Assembly: GCF_028622875.1 (NCBI RefSeq)
Contig: NZ_CP117709.1
Coordinates: 1,054,001-1,118,000, forward strand
Direction of reading: 5' to 3'
DNA length: 64,000 nt
Source: Streptomyces sp. MMBL 11-1
GTDB lineage: Bacteria; Actinomycetota; Actinomycetes; Streptomycetales; Streptomycetaceae
The notes beneath the pieces are model-generated. The model ran no database searches, was not told the origin of the DNA, and saw nothing but the letters and a program-made list of their open reading frames with translations. The position numbers were made by a program, and so were the translations under genes. Positions 17,514 to 30,955 of this stretch are shown in pieces (position 1 is the first letter of the stretch; each line of letters begins with the position of its first letter).

Positions 17514-17542
17514 ATGGGGGGCCTTGCGGCAAGGCCCCCCAT
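17514..17542. promoter_or_regulatory. Rifamycin-associated element (RAE) upstream of helR
   Basis: A 29-bp perfect palindrome: arms of 14 bp (ATGGGGGGCCTTGC and GCAAGGCCCCCCAT) around one central G. The inner part (CTTGCGGCAAG flanked by G and C runs) is the published rifamycin-associated element, found upstream of rifamycin-inactivating genes and of helR in actinobacteria. It ends 73 bases before the helR GTG. An AT-richer stretch (17461-17513, with TTGCCACTCTCAAGTTATAG) lies directly upstream and probably holds the promoter. Without that literature it would look like a terminator for leftward transcription. Confidence 0.85.
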
Positions 17543-17615
17543 ATGCCGCAGAATCGTCCGCCGTAGCCCGGCCGGGGCGCCGCCGCCCGTACGTACCGCA
17601 GATCGGACCGATGCC

Positions 17616-19781
17616 GTGAAACCCCTGACCACCAGCGCCTTCGACCTCCCCGACCGCCTCTCACCCAAGGCCGACCCGACGCTGATCGCCGATGACGAGG
17701 AGCACTTCGCGGCCATCGCGCACTGCCTGGAACAGTCGATCGCCGAGCTGACCGACCGGCTGGCGGCCGAACGCAGGGCGCCCGGCGGGGCGAGCCGGCA
17801 GGCGATGGACCGGGATGTGGAGATCCACCGGCTGACCGCCCGGCTGCGCGCGCTGCGCCGGTTCGGCCTGGACCTGTGCCTCGGGCACATGGTCGCCGCG
17901 GACGGCTCGGGGCCGCTGTACGTGGGACGGCTCGGGCTGACCGACAGCACGGGCCGCCGACTGCTGCTCGACTGGCGCTCCCCCGCCGCCGAGCCGTTCT
18001 TCGGGGCCACCCACGCCGATCCGATGGGCCTGGCGAGCCGCCGCCGCTACCGCTGGACCGGCGGCCGGATCAGCGACTACTGGGACGAGGTGTTCACCCG
18101 GGAGGGCTTCGCCGGGCATGCCGCGCTGGATGACCAGTCCGCGTTCATCGCCAGTCTGGGCGGCCACCGGTCGGCCCGGATGCGCGATGTGCTGGGCACC
18201 ATCCAGGCCGACCAGGACGCCATCATCCGGGCCGGCTCCCGGGGCGCGCTCGTCGTCGACGGCGGGCCCGGCACCGGGAAGACCGTCGTCGCCCTGCACC
18301 GCTCGGCCTATCTCCTCCACTCCGACCCGCGCCTCGGCCACCGCCGCGGTGGCGTGCTGTTCGTCGGCCCGCACGAGCCCTACCTCGGATACGTCTCCGA
18401 TGTGCTGCCCAGCCTCGGGGAGGAGGGCGTACAGACGTGCACCCTGCGGGACCTGGTCGCCGAGGGAGCGACGGCGGTCGCCGAGACCGATCCGGAGGTG
18501 GCGCGTCTGAAGGCGTCGGCTGACCTGGTGAAGGCGGTGGAGCCGGCCGTCCGGTTCTACGAGGAGCCGCCGACCGAGGGCGTACGGGTTCAGACGCACT
18601 GGTCCGACATCTGGCTGAGCGCCGCCGACTGGGCCTCGGCGTTCGGGGCGGCGGACCCGGGTACTCCGCACAACGAGGCGCGCGAGCAGATCTGGGAGGA
18701 GCTGCTCACGATCCTCGTGGACAAGCACGACGGCGACGCCCCGGAGGAACAGCTGCGCGCCTCGCTGCGGCGCAACCGGGAGCTGTTCGCCCTCTTCGAC
18801 CGCGCCTGGCCGCTGGTCGAGGCGGCCGATCTGGTCGGCGACCTCTGGTCCGTACCCGCCTATCTGCGTAAGTGCGCCCCCTGGCTGACCTCCCATGAGG
18901 TCGGGCGGTTGCAGCGCCCGGACGCCCAGACCTGGACGGTGTCCGACCTGCCTCTCCTGGACGCGGCACGGCAGCGGCTCGGCGACCCGGAGGCGTCCCG
19001 GCGCAGACGTCGTCACGAGGCGGCGGCAGCAGCGGAACGCGAGCAGATGGACCGGGTCGTCGAGAGCCTGCTCGCCGACGAGACCCTGGCCGACGCGGAC
19101 GCGGACGGCGAGGGCGCCCTGGTGATGCTGCGCGGGGCGGATCTCCGGGAGTCCCTGGCCACCGCCGACCGGCCGGGCGGCACCGAGCCCGACGTGCTGG
19201 CCGGGCCGTTCGCGCACATCGTCGTGGACGAGGCGCAGGAACTGACCGACGCCCAGTGGCAGATGCTGATCCAGCGCTGCCCGTCCCGGAGTTTCACCGT
19301 CGTCGGGGACCGCGCGCAGGCCCGGCACGGGTTCACCGAGTCCTGGCGGGAGCGGCTGGAGCGGGTCGGGCTCGACCGGATCACCCTGGCCTCCCTGACC
19401 ATCAACTACCGGACGCCCCAGGAGATCATGGCGGCGGCGGAGCCGGTGGTCCGGGCCGTGCTCCCCGACGCCAACGTGCCGGTCTCCGTCCGCGCCAGCG
19501 GCATCCCCGTCACGTACGGCCCCGTCGGGGACCTGGACACGGTGCTGGCCGACTGGCTCGCCGCGCACGAGGACGGGGTCGCCTGTGTCATCGGCGCTCC
19601 CTCGTTCCGGGCGACGCCGCGCGTGCGGTCGCTGACCCCGGAGCTGTCGAAGGGCCTGGAGTTCGACCTGGTCGTGCTGGTCGACCCGGAGAGGTTCGGC
19701 TCGGGTGTCGAGGGGGCGGTGGACCGCTATGTCGCGATGACCCGGGCGACCCGGGAGCTCGTCGTCCTGACGAGCTCCTGA
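17616..19781 (+). CDS. helR: HelR: HelD-like RNA polymerase-associated motor ATPase, rifamycin resistance
   Basis: A 721-residue UvrD/HelD-like superfamily 1 protein. The N-terminal ~100 residues include a long charged helical arm (AMDRDVEIHRLTARLRALR) expected to reach into RNA polymerase. Walker A GGPGTGKT is at ~216, Walker B HIVVDEAQELTDAQWQML at ~533, SKGLEFDLVVLVDPERF at ~677 and MTRATRELVVL at the end. Characterised HelR proteins displace rifamycins from RNA polymerase and help recycle stalled enzyme. The GTG at 17616 was chosen because translation from further upstream would run into the RAE palindrome. The RAE predicts induction by rifamycins. No other rifamycin-resistance gene is nearby. 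Confidence 0.85.
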   Translation: MKPLTTSAFDLPDRLSPKADPTLIADDEEHFAAIAHCLEQSIAELTDRLAAERRAPGGASRQAMDRDVEIHRLTARLRALRRFGLDLCLGHMVAADGSGPLYVGRLGLTDSTGRRLLLDWRSPAAEPFFGATHADPMGLASRRRYRWTGGRISDYWDEVFTREGFAGHAALDDQSAFIASLGGHRSARMRDVLGTIQADQDAIIRAGSRGALVVDGGPGTGKTVVALHRSAYLLHSDPRLGHRRGGVLFVGPHEPYLGYVSDVLPSLGEEGVQTCTLRDLVAEGATAVAETDPEVARLKASADLVKAVEPAVRFYEEPPTEGVRVQTHWSDIWLSAADWASAFGAADPGTPHNEAREQIWEELLTILVDKHDGDAPEEQLRASLRRNRELFALFDRAWPLVEAADLVGDLWSVPAYLRKCAPWLTSHEVGRLQRPDAQTWTVSDLPLLDAARQRLGDPEASRRRRRHEAAAAAEREQMDRVVESLLADETLADADADGEGALVMLRGADLRESLATADRPGGTEPDVLAGPFAHIVVDEAQELTDAQWQMLIQRCPSRSFTVVGDRAQARHGFTESWRERLERVGLDRITLASLTINYRTPQEIMAAAEPVVRAVLPDANVPVSVRASGIPVTYGPVGDLDTVLADWLAAHEDGVACVIGAPSFRATPRVRSLTPELSKGLEFDLVVLVDPERFGSGVEGAVDRYVAMTRATRELVVLTSS

Positions 19782-19811
19782 GTCCGTCGGGGCCACGACC
19801 TCGGGCGGGCT

Positions 19812-20783
19812 TCAGTGCCAGGGCAGTGCGGCCCGGTGCCGCCAGTAGGCCTCCGGCTCCTCGACCAGCGCGTCGAGGCGGGCCCGCTGCTCGTCGTCCA
19901 GGTCGACGACGGCGGCGTGCAGATTGCCGGAGAGCTGGCCCGCCGTGGCGGCGCCGGAGAGCACGACGCCCGCCCAGGGCTGGTGCAGGACCAGCGCGAG
20001 GGCGACCGCGTCACCGCCGACGCCCGCGTCGGCGGCGATCTCCTGGAACACGGCGGGGGCCTCCTCCCCGGCGAGGCGGCCGTTGGCCATGCCCTCCTTG
20101 ACGATCACGGTGAGCCCGGCGTCGTGGGCCTCGGCCAGCGCGGACGCGGCCGAGGTCTCCAGGGCGTTGTAGGTGGCCTGGACCGTACGGAAGAGGGGTT
20201 CGCCGTCGACCGTGACGGCGAGGGCGGCCCGGATGGCGTCGGCCTGGGCGGGCCCGCTGGTGGTGAGGCCGACGGTGACGCCGTCGGCGGCCAGGGCCCC
20301 GAGGCGGCCGAGCAGTTCCTTGTCGGTGAGCACCGGGCTGTCCGGGGTGACCGAATGGACCTGGTAGAGGCTGAGCCGGTCGCCGAGAAGGGCCCGGGTC
20401 TCGGCGTACTGGCGCTCGAAGGTGGCGAGGCTGTGGTCCTTGACCTCGTGCTGCTCGGCCTCGACGGCCCAGTCGGCGGTGTAGGTGTACCCCCATTTGC
20501 TGCCGACGACGAGGTCGGTGAACGAGGGCCGGGCATCCAGCCACTCCGCGAGGAACTCCTCGGCCCGGCCGTAGGAGCGGGCGGTGTCGACGTACCGGAC
20601 GCCCTGGGCGTACGCGGCGTCCAGCAGTTCGTGCGTACGGGCGCGCAGGGCGTCGGGATCGCGGTCGGCGGGCAGGTCCCGGTCTCGGTGGAGATTGATG
20701 TAGCCGGGCCTCCCGACGGCGGCAAGGCCCAGCCCGATGTGGGCGGTCGGGGTCGTCGCGGCGGCCAGGGCGGCGAAGGGCAT
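19812..20783 (-). CDS. Aldo/keto reductase
   Basis: A 323-residue (beta/alpha)8 NADPH-dependent oxidoreductase. The catalytic Asp-Tyr pair is in VRYVDTARSYGRAEEFLAEW, the lysine in VVGSKWGYTYTADW, and the expected histidine in SLYQVHSVTP. The family is close to D-threo-aldose 1-dehydrogenase-like reductases. The substrate is unknown. ATG 20783 has GAGGAG at good spacing. It converges with helR, with only 30 bases between the stops, and is followed on its own strand by no further gene. Confidence 0.88.
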   Translation of the reverse strand: MPFAALAAATTPTAHIGLGLAAVGRPGYINLHRDRDLPADRDPDALRARTHELLDAAYAQGVRYVDTARSYGRAEEFLAEWLDARPSFTDLVVGSKWGYTYTADWAVEAEQHEVKDHSLATFERQYAETRALLGDRLSLYQVHSVTPDSPVLTDKELLGRLGALAADGVTVGLTTSGPAQADAIRAALAVTVDGEPLFRTVQATYNALETSAASALAEAHDAGLTVIVKEGMANGRLAGEEAPAVFQEIAADAGVGGDAVALALVLHQPWAGVVLSGAATAGQLSGNLHAAVVDLDDEQRARLDALVEEPEAYWRHRAALPWH

Positions 20784-20892
20784 CGCGGGCTCCTCGGGGT
20801 CGGGTTTCGGTTACTCCTACCCCGGTGAGCGCGGCCCGCGACACCCTTCGTCCATCTGGTGCGACGCGGCTCCCGCGCGCACCTGACCGGCG

Positions 20893-22437
<1,545 letters not shown>

Positions 22438-23631
22438 TCAGGCGAGGTCGCGCTTGGCCGCGATCTTGGAGGAGAGGCCGAAGATCTCGATGAAGCCCTG
22501 CGCCTTGGACTGGTCGAAGGTGTCGCCCGAGTCGTAGGTGGCGAGGTTGAAGTCGTACAGCGACTCCTCGGACTTCCGGCCGGTGACGACGGCGCGGCCG
22601 CCGTGCAGGGTCATCCGGATGTCGCCGGTGACGTGCTGGTTGGCCTCGTTGATGAAGCCGTCCAGGGCCCGCTTCAGCGGGGAGAACCACAGGCCGTCGT
22701 AGACCATCTCGCCCCAGCGCTGCTCGACCTGCCGCTTGTAGCGGGCCAGCTCGCGCTCGACGGTGACGTTCTCCAGCTCCTGGTGGGCGGTGATCAGCGC
22801 GATGGCGCCGGGCGCCTCGTACACCTCGCGGGACTTGATGCCCACGAGCCGGTCCTCGACCATGTCGATCCGGCCGATGCCCTGCGCGCCGGCCCGCTCG
22901 TTGAGCTGCTGGATCGCCTGGAGGACGGTGACGGGACGGCCGTCGATGGCTACGGGCACGCCCTCCTTGAAGGAGATGACGACCTCGTCGGCCTCGCGCT
23001 GGACGGCGGGGTTCTCGGTGTACTCGTAGATGTCCTCGATCGGCGCGTTCCAGATGTCCTCCAGGAAGCCCGTCTCGACGGCGCGCCCGAAGACGTTCTG
23101 GTCGATGGAGTACGGGGACTTCTTGGTGGTCGCGATCGGGAGGCTCTTCTCCTCGCAGAAGGCGATCGCCTTGTCCCGGGTCATCGCGTAGTCGCGGACC
23201 GGGGCGATGCACTTCAGGTCGGGGCCGAGCGCGGAGATGCCGGCCTCGAAGCGGACCTGGTCGTTGCCCTTGCCGGTGCAGCCGTGGGCGACGATCCCGG
23301 CGTTGTGCTTGTGGGCGGCGGCGACGAGGTGCTTGACGATGGTCGGCCGGGAGAGGGCCGAGACCAGCGGGTAGCGGTCCATGTAGAGGGCGTTGGCCTT
23401 GATCGCCGGGAGGCAGTACTCCTCGGCGAACTCGTCCTTGGCGTCCGCGACCTCGGCTTCGACGGCACCGCAGGCGAGCGCGCGCTTGCGGATGACGTCC
23501 AGGTCCTCGCCGCCCTGGCCGACGTCCACGGCAACGGCGATGACCTCGGCGCCCGTCTCCTCGGCGATCCAGCCGATGGCGACGGAGGTGTCCAGGCCGC
23601 CCGAGTAGGCGAGTACGACGCGCTCGGTCAC
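22438..23631 (-). CDS. argG: Argininosuccinate synthase
   Basis: A 397-residue enzyme joining citrulline and aspartate with ATP to give argininosuccinate. The N-type ATP pyrophosphatase loop is [16 protein letters not shown]. The citrulline/aspartate region reads [15 protein letters not shown], and [17 protein letters not shown] is also typical. GTG 23631 has AAGGAG six bases upstream. Its promoter is overlapped by a probable ARG box, so ArgR (24575-25111) is the expected repressor. In some streptomycetes argG is far from argH. Here they are neighbours. Confidence 0.97.
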   Translation of the reverse strand: MTERVVLAYSGGLDTSVAIGWIAEETGAEVIAVAVDVGQGGEDLDVIRKRALACGAVEAEVADAKDEFAEEYCLPAIKANALYMDRYPLVSALSRPTIVKHLVAAAHKHNAGIVAHGCTGKGNDQVRFEAGISALGPDLKCIAPVRDYAMTRDKAIAFCEEKSLPIATTKKSPYSIDQNVFGRAVETGFLEDIWNAPIEDIYEYTENPAVQREADEVVISFKEGVPVAIDGRPVTVLQAIQQLNERAGAQGIGRIDMVEDRLVGIKSREVYEAPGAIALITAHQELENVTVERELARYKRQVEQRWGEMVYDGLWFSPLKRALDGFINEANQHVTGDIRMTLHGGRAVVTGRKSEESLYDFNLATYDSGDTFDQSKAQGFIEIFGLSSKIAAKRDLA

Positions 23632-23656
23632 GGGTTTCTCCTTACGGTGCAATCAC

Positions 23657-23696
23657 TGATGGGTATAACTATGCAGTCCACCGTATTGTTTGTCAA
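23657..23696 (-). promoter_or_regulatory. argG promoter with overlapping ARG box
   Basis: On the minus strand a consensus -35 TTGACA (23696-23691) and -10 CATAGT (23673-23668) are exactly 17 bases apart. The -10 lies in ACTGCATAGTTATACCCAT, which resembles the TGCAT-(N)-ATGCA-like half sites of ArgR boxes. Repressor bound there would cover the -10. Confidence 0.7.
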
Positions 23697-23862
23697 AGTG
23701 GCAGGTCAGAAGGGTGCACCCGGCCGTTTCACCCGATGTGGTGCGCCATCCGGGGCCGGCGCACCACGTGCGGGCGCACGGCCTCGGCGAGCCGGTGGAC
23801 AACTGGGCCGTACGGAGCAGGTCCGGTGGGGCGTGCCCGCCGGCCGCCGTACGGTCCGGAGC

Positions 23863-24564
23863 ATGCGCAGATCACTGGTGACCGCCGCCGTACTCCTCGC
23901 CCTGGCCGGCTCCCTCGGGGCCGGGCCCGCCGACGCCCCTCGCCTGCCGGACCGGATGGCGGACACGGGCGGCGGCTCCCAGCTGATCACCGCCGAGGCC
24001 CCCGACGCCGGCTCCACGACGGGGACCGTGACCTGGTGGGAGCGGCGCGGGGGCAGGTGGGCGGAGGCCGGGTCGGCGCCCGCGCGGTTCGGGGCGAACG
24101 GGCTGGTCGAGGGCGACCGCCGGGAGCAGGGCACCAGCACCACCCCCACCGGGCTGTACGACCTGCCGTACGCCTTCGGCACCGAGGACGCCCCGGCGGG
24201 GACGACGTATCCGTACCGCGAGGTCTCCGACGACTCCTGGTGGTGCCAGGACAACGAGTCGCGCGCCTACAACCGCTGGGTGGAGCCGCGCCCCGGCCAC
24301 TGCCGGGCGGCGGAGGCCGAGCACCTGGTCTCCTACGGCACGCAGTACGCCCGTGCACTGGTGATCGGCTTCAACTACGACCGTCCGGTACGGGGCAGGG
24401 GCGCGGGAATCTTCCTCCACGTGAACGGGCGCGGGGCGACGGCCGGGTGCGTCTCGGTCCCGGCGGACGCCGTGGCGGAGATCCTCGCCTGGGCGGACCC
24501 GGAGCGCGCACCGCGCATCGCGGTCGGCACCGCTTCGGGCCCGACCGCGATCACGCGCTACTGA
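23863..24564 (+). CDS. Secreted L,D-transpeptidase-like (YkuD-fold) protein
   Basis: A 233-residue exported protein: signal peptide RRSLVTAAVLLALAGSLGAG with a likely ADA cut. The catalytic region is GIFLHVNGRGATAGCVSVP, which has the His and Cys of the L,D-transpeptidase motif, with ATAGC where other members have SHGC. Known YkuD enzymes crosslink peptidoglycan stem peptides or attach proteins to them, at the outer face of the membrane. It is transcribed against the arg genes, with ends 10 bases from argR, and seems unrelated to arginine. Confidence 0.85.
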   Translation: MRRSLVTAAVLLALAGSLGAGPADAPRLPDRMADTGGGSQLITAEAPDAGSTTGTVTWWERRGGRWAEAGSAPARFGANGLVEGDRREQGTSTTPTGLYDLPYAFGTEDAPAGTTYPYREVSDDSWWCQDNESRAYNRWVEPRPGHCRAAEAEHLVSYGTQYARALVIGFNYDRPVRGRGAGIFLHVNGRGATAGCVSVPADAVAEILAWADPERAPRIAVGTASGPTAITRY

Positions 24565-24574
24565 GCGGGGCTGT

Positions 24575-25111
24575 TCAGCGGTCGTTCTGAGCGAGCCTCA
24601 GCAGGTGGTCGGCGAGCGCCTGGCCGCCGTTCGGGTCGCGGCTGATGAGCATCAGCGTGTCGTCGCCCGCGATGGTGCCGAGGATGTCGTGCAGTTCGGC
24701 CTGGTCGATGGCCGAGGCGAGGAACTGGGCGGCGCCCGGCGGGGTGCGCAGCACCACGAGGTTGGCCGAGGCCTCCGCCGAGATGAGCAGTTCGGCCGAG
24801 AGCCGCCGCATCCGCTCCTCCTTGGCCGAGCCGCCCAGCGGGGCCTGCGGGGTGCGGAAGCCGCCCTCGCTGGGCACCGCGTAGATCAGCTCGCCGCCGG
24901 TGTTGCGGATCTTCACCGCGCCCAGCTCGTCCAGGTCCCGGGAGAGCGTCGCCTGGGTGACGCTCAGCCCGTCGTCGGCGAGGAGCTTGGCCAGCTGGCT
25001 CTGCGAGCGGACCGGCTGCCGGTTCAGGATGTCCACGATCCGGCGGTGGCGGGCGGTGCGGGTCTGCGGCACGGACGGCCCGCCGTGCTCGGATTCCTGC
25101 GCCTCGGTCAT
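24575..25111 (-). CDS. argR: Arginine repressor
   Basis: A 178-residue ArgR. The N-terminal winged helix is [20 protein letters not shown] followed by [17 protein letters not shown]. The C-terminal hexamerisation and arginine-binding domain ends with [15 protein letters not shown], holding the Asp-Asp pair that contacts arginine. ATG 25111 has GAGG eight bases upstream. It is the last gene of argC-J-B-D-R, 25 bases after argD, so it is made with the pathway it represses. Its probable targets are the boxes at 23657 and 29471. Confidence 0.96.
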   Translation of the reverse strand: MTEAQESEHGGPSVPQTRTARHRRIVDILNRQPVRSQSQLAKLLADDGLSVTQATLSRDLDELGAVKIRNTGGELIYAVPSEGGFRTPQAPLGGSAKEERMRRLSAELLISAEASANLVVLRTPPGAAQFLASAIDQAELHDILGTIAGDDTLMLISRDPNGGQALADHLLRLAQNDR

Positions 25112-25136
25112 CGTCGTCGCCTCATTCTCCGGAGGG

Positions 25137-26342
25137 TCATGCTCCGGATCGTCCGTCCCCGTATGCCGCGTCGAGAGCGCTCGGCAGGATCTCCAGGAAC
25201 GCGTCCACCTCCGCGTCACCGATGATCAGCGGCGGCATGAGCCGTACGACATCGGGGGCGGGCGCGTTCACCAGGAGGCCGGCTCCCTGGGCCGCCTGCT
25301 GCACCTGCGGTGCGAGGGGTCCGGTGAGCACGATACCCAGCAGCAGGCCCGCGCCGCGGACGTGGGAGACCAGCGGGTGTCCCAGAGCCTCGACGCCGTC
25401 GCGGATCCTCTCCCCGAGCCGCTTGACGTCGGCGAGCACGCCGTCGGCCGCGAGGGTGTCGATGACGGCGAGTCCGGCGGCGCAGGCGACCGGGTTGCCG
25501 CCGAACGTGGTGCCGTGGTGCCCGGGCTTCAGCAGGTCGGCCGCCGGGCCGAAGGCGACCGTCGCGCCGATCGGCAGGCCGCCGCCGAGGCCCTTGGCGA
25601 GGGTGACGATGTCCGGCTCGACGCCCTGGTGGGCCTGGTGCTCGAACCACTGGCCGCAGCGGCCGACGCCGGTCTGGACCTCGTCCAGGACGAGCAGGGT
25701 GCCGGTCGCCCGGGTGATCTCCCGGGCGGCCTCCAGGTAGCCCGCGGGCGGGACGACGACGCCGTTCTCGCCCTGCACCGGCTCGATGACGACCAGCGCG
25801 GTGTCGGTGGTCACCGCGGCCTTCAGCGCGTCGGTGTCCCCGTACGGCACGTGGGTGACGTCGCCGGGCAGCGGGCGGAAGGGCTCCTGCTTCCCGGGCT
25901 GGCCGGTGAGGGCGAGCGCGCCCATGGTCCGGCCGTGGAAGCCGCCGTCGGTGGCGACCATGTGGGTGCGCCCGGTGAGCCGGCCCATCTTGAAGGCGGC
26001 CTCGTTGGCCTCCGCGCCGGAGTTGGCGAAGAAGACCCGCCCCTGACGGCCGAACAGCTGGAGCAGCCGCTCGGCGAGCGCGACGGGCGGCTCGGCGATG
26101 AACAGGTTCGAAACGTGGCCGAGGGAGGCGATCTGGGTGGAGACGGCCTCGACGACGGCGGGGTGGGCGTGGCCGAGGGCGTTGACCGCGATGCCCCCGA
26201 CGAAGTCGAGGTAACGGGTGCCTTCCTCGTCCCAGACGTGGGCGCCCTCGCCGCGGACGAGCGGCAGTCGGGGCGTGCCGTAGTTGTCCATCAGCGCGCC
26301 CTGCCACCGCTGAGTGAGTCCTGGCCCCTCGGTGCCGGTCAT
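25137..26342 (-). CDS. argD: Acetylornithine aminotransferase
   Basis: A 401-residue class III PLP aminotransferase converting N-acetylglutamate-5-semialdehyde to N-acetylornithine. PLP features: [29 protein letters not shown], the [14 protein letters not shown] strand with the PLP-binding Asp, and the Schiff-base Lys in [17 protein letters not shown] (about residue 250). The ATG overlaps the argB stop by four bases. Confidence 0.96.
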   Translation of the reverse strand: MTGTEGPGLTQRWQGALMDNYGTPRLPLVRGEGAHVWDEEGTRYLDFVGGIAVNALGHAHPAVVEAVSTQIASLGHVSNLFIAEPPVALAERLLQLFGRQGRVFFANSGAEANEAAFKMGRLTGRTHMVATDGGFHGRTMGALALTGQPGKQEPFRPLPGDVTHVPYGDTDALKAAVTTDTALVVIEPVQGENGVVVPPAGYLEAAREITRATGTLLVLDEVQTGVGRCGQWFEHQAHQGVEPDIVTLAKGLGGGLPIGATVAFGPAADLLKPGHHGTTFGGNPVACAAGLAVIDTLAADGVLADVKRLGERIRDGVEALGHPLVSHVRGAGLLLGIVLTGPLAPQVQQAAQGAGLLVNAPAPDVVRLMPPLIIGDAEVDAFLEILPSALDAAYGDGRSGA

Positions 26343-27264
26343 GATTCCCCCTGTTCAGGCCCTGTGTGTACGTCGATGGGGGCGTCGGGCACGACCATCG
26401 TGCCGATGCCCTCGTCGGTGAAGATCTCCAGCAGGATCGAGTGCTGGACGCGGCCGTCGATGACGCGGGCGGTCTCGACGCCGTTGCGCACCGCGTGCAG
26501 GCAGCCCCGCATCTTGGGGACCATGCCGCTGGACAGCTCGGGCAGCAGTTTCTCCAGCTGGCTCGCGGTGAGCCGGCTGATGACGTCGTCGCTGTTGGGC
26601 CAGTCCTCGTAGAGCCCCTCGACGTCGGTGAGGACCATCAGGGTCTCGGCGTTCAGGGCGGCGGCGAGCGCGGCGGCCGCGGTGTCGGCGTTGACGTTGT
26701 AGACGTGGTGGTCGTCGGCGGAGCGGGCGATGGAGGAGATGACCGGGATGCGGCCGTCGTCCAGCAGCGCCTGGATGGCCCCGGTGTCGATGGCGGTGAT
26801 CTCGCCGACCCGGCCGATGTCGACGAGCTCGCCGTCGATGGTGGGCCGGTGCTGGGTGGCGGTGATGGTGTGGGCGTCCTCGCCGGTCATGCCGACGGCG
26901 AGGGGGCCGTGCTGGTTGAGGAGCCCGACGAGCTCGCGCTGGACCTGTCCGGCGAGCACCATCCGGACGACGTCCATCGCCTCGGGGGTGGTGACCCGCA
27001 GCCCGGCCTTGAACTCGCTGACCAGGCCCTGTTTGTCGAGCTGGGCGCTGATCTGGGGGCCGCCGCCGTGCACGACGACGGGCTTGAGGCCGGCGTGCCG
27101 AAGGAAGACGACGTCCTGGGCGAAGGCGGCCTTCAGCTCCTCGTCGATCATGGCGTTGCCGCCGAACTTGATGACGACGGTCCTGCCGTGGTGCCGGGTC
27201 AGCCAGGGCAGCGCCTCGATGAGGATCTGCGCCTTCGGGAGTGCGGTGTGCTTCCGCGCGGTGC

Positions 27265-27268
<4 letters not shown>
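26339..27268 (-). CDS. argB: Acetylglutamate kinase
   Basis: A 309-residue amino-acid kinase phosphorylating N-acetylglutamate. Motifs include [12 protein letters not shown] (ATP lysine and glycines), [14 protein letters not shown] (substrate loop) and [20 protein letters not shown]. The N-terminal helix of arginine-inhibited forms is present ([20 protein letters not shown]), so feedback inhibition by arginine is likely. It overlaps both neighbours by four bases (ATGA). Confidence 0.96.
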
Positions 27269-29499
<2,231 letters not shown>

Positions 29500-29686
29500 A
29501 GAGTCGCGGGGGCGAGGGCGCACGTGACCGGGAAGCGGCGGCGAACACCCCCGCCACGGCCGGAATGTTCGCCACGTGGGCCGACCCGAGGACGACCGTG
29601 GAGTCCCGCCCGGCCGACGGAGGCGCCCGACGCGGGGGCGTGCCCGGCATGCGCGGTGGTCTTCGCGTCGGCTCCTGGGCGAAACG

Positions 29687-29727
29687 CCGCCGCCGGTGGC
29701 CCCCCGTGCGGGGGCCACCGGCGGCGG
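29687..29727 (-). terminator. 18-bp perfect hairpin terminator
   Basis: Arms 29687-29704 and 29710-29727 pair without mismatch around CGTGC. The hairpin lies 49 bases past the stop of the small secreted protein gene and upstream of the argC promoter, so it insulates the arg operon. The rest of 29500-29686 shows nothing recognisable. Confidence 0.8.
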
Positions 29728-29775
29728 TGCAAGCGGCAGTGCGTGTGGCGGCGCGTGTGCGCGTGCAGCGGTGTG

Positions 29776-30120
29776 TCAGTGGAAGATGACCGAACGCACC
29801 TTCAGCCGCTCCGAGGCCCCACCGGTGTGCGGGCGAAGCGGGAAGGAAGCGCCCTGGCAGTCGACATCCGTGAAGACCTCCGCCCAGGCGTCCGTGCGGT
29901 TCTTCGGGGAGTGTCCGGGCTCGGGGTTCTCCAGGCCGACGCCCGGGAGGTTGACACACTCGCCGCTGGGCGGGCTGTTCAGGAAGCCGGTCGCCTCGTA
30001 CCCCTCGACGGTCACGTAGTCGTAGCGGAACTGTCCCTCGGCGGCCGAAGCGGAAGTGGGAACGGCGGCGAGCAGCAGAGCGGCGCCGAGAACGGCGGGA
30101 AGGGCGGAGCGAAAGCGCAT
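29776..30120 (-). CDS. Small secreted protein of unknown function
   Basis: A 114-residue precursor: a clear signal peptide (RFRSALPAVLGAALLLAA ending in SASA) and a mature part of about 86 residues with two cysteines (SGECVNLPGV and VDCQGASF) likely to form one disulfide. It resembles the many small secreted actinobacterial proteins of unknown role. ATG 30120 has AAGGA eight bases upstream. It is monocistronic, with its own terminator. Confidence 0.75.
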   Translation of the reverse strand: MRFRSALPAVLGAALLLAAVPTSASAAEGQFRYDYVTVEGYEATGFLNSPPSGECVNLPGVGLENPEPGHSPKNRTDAWAEVFTDVDCQGASFPLRPHTGGASERLKVRSVIFH

Positions 30121-30447
30121 GGGTGTAATCCTTCTGGACGGTGGGGTGTTGCCGTGACTGCCGCACCCCTCCCCCGACAACAGGCCGGTCCGGTTCCGGG
30201 TGGGGCCACGCGCGGGAATGTGTATCCGCGAGCGCACTGACGGACGGGGCCCCGAAGCGGCAGTGGCGTGACGCTACGCATACATGGTGACACATAAAGT
30301 GACGGACCATGATCCGGGGCCGCCCCGGGACGGGGCGACGGGCGACACCGGATGGGGAATCCGACGGCGGGACCGACGCCGCGAGGCACCGCCGCCGACC
30401 GCCGGGCACGTCCGGGCCGGGCCGTCACCCGGTGCGGCGCACCGGCG
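30121..30447. other. Intergenic region with imperfect inverted repeat
   Basis: No gene is seen in this stretch. At 30283-30311 CATGGT and ACCATG flank an AT-richer centre with internal GACAC/GTGAC pairing, 163 or more bases upstream of the secreted-protein ATG. It could hold that gene's promoter and an operator. Confidence 0.4.
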
Positions 30448-30777
30448 CTACGGCACATCCCATCGGACGAGCGCCCTGGCGACCGGCGTCCCAGTGCGTC
30501 GCGCGTACGCCAGCCGCTCACGCACCTCACGCGGCGTCCGTGGACGGAATCCCGGCCCGCCGCAGCAGCTCTTGTGGAACCCCACTCCCGCGTTCAGCAG
30601 CACCGCGAGGGCCCGCCATGCCGCGACATCCCGCCTTCGCGGCGCGGCGAAGGCCGATCCCGCGTGGATCATCGGCCCCGCGCAGCGCGGACAGTTCCGC
30701 TGCCTCGCCCGGTCGTGGGGCTGCTTGAAGGAGGCCCGGCAGGGGAGGCAGACGTACGAGGTTTTCCCATGGCTCAC
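30448..30777 (-). CDS. Zinc-ribbon-like small protein
   Basis: A 109-residue basic protein. Two CxxC knuckles (YVCLPCRAS and NCPRCAGPM) about 16 residues apart form a probable zinc ribbon. A later FHKSCCGGPGFRPRTPREV adds two cysteines. I recall near-identical small proteins across Streptomyces, some with misleading automatic names (deoxyxylulose phosphate synthase). Nothing supports an enzyme role. Zinc ribbons of this kind usually bind nucleic acid or protein. Confidence 0.75.
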   Translation of the reverse strand: MSHGKTSYVCLPCRASFKQPHDRARQRNCPRCAGPMIHAGSAFAAPRRRDVAAWRALAVLLNAGVGFHKSCCGGPGFRPRTPREVRERLAYARRTGTPVARALVRWDVP

Positions 30778-30955
30778 GGGGTGAGCTTAGGGATCGCGCC
30801 GGGAGACGGCCATCGACTTCCGCGGGGCTCGACCAGGGCCGGACGGCACGGGCGGAGGCGATACTGGTCGTAGCGGTCGCCCCGCCGCCGAACCGGCTCC
30901 TGGCCGGGGCGGCCGGTGGGGCACGCCTTGCCGATGCCTCTGAGGGGAGCCGTTC

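Noticed and set aside
17516..17540. The G/C-run hairpin as a plain transcription terminator
   Set aside because: It is not close behind any gene end on either strand, and its core matches the rifamycin-associated element in front of a HelR-type gene.
17661..19796. A 711-codon minus-strand frame opposite helR
   Set aside because: It is the mirror of helR with Gly/Arg/Val-rich product and no motif. The plus frame has intact helicase motifs.
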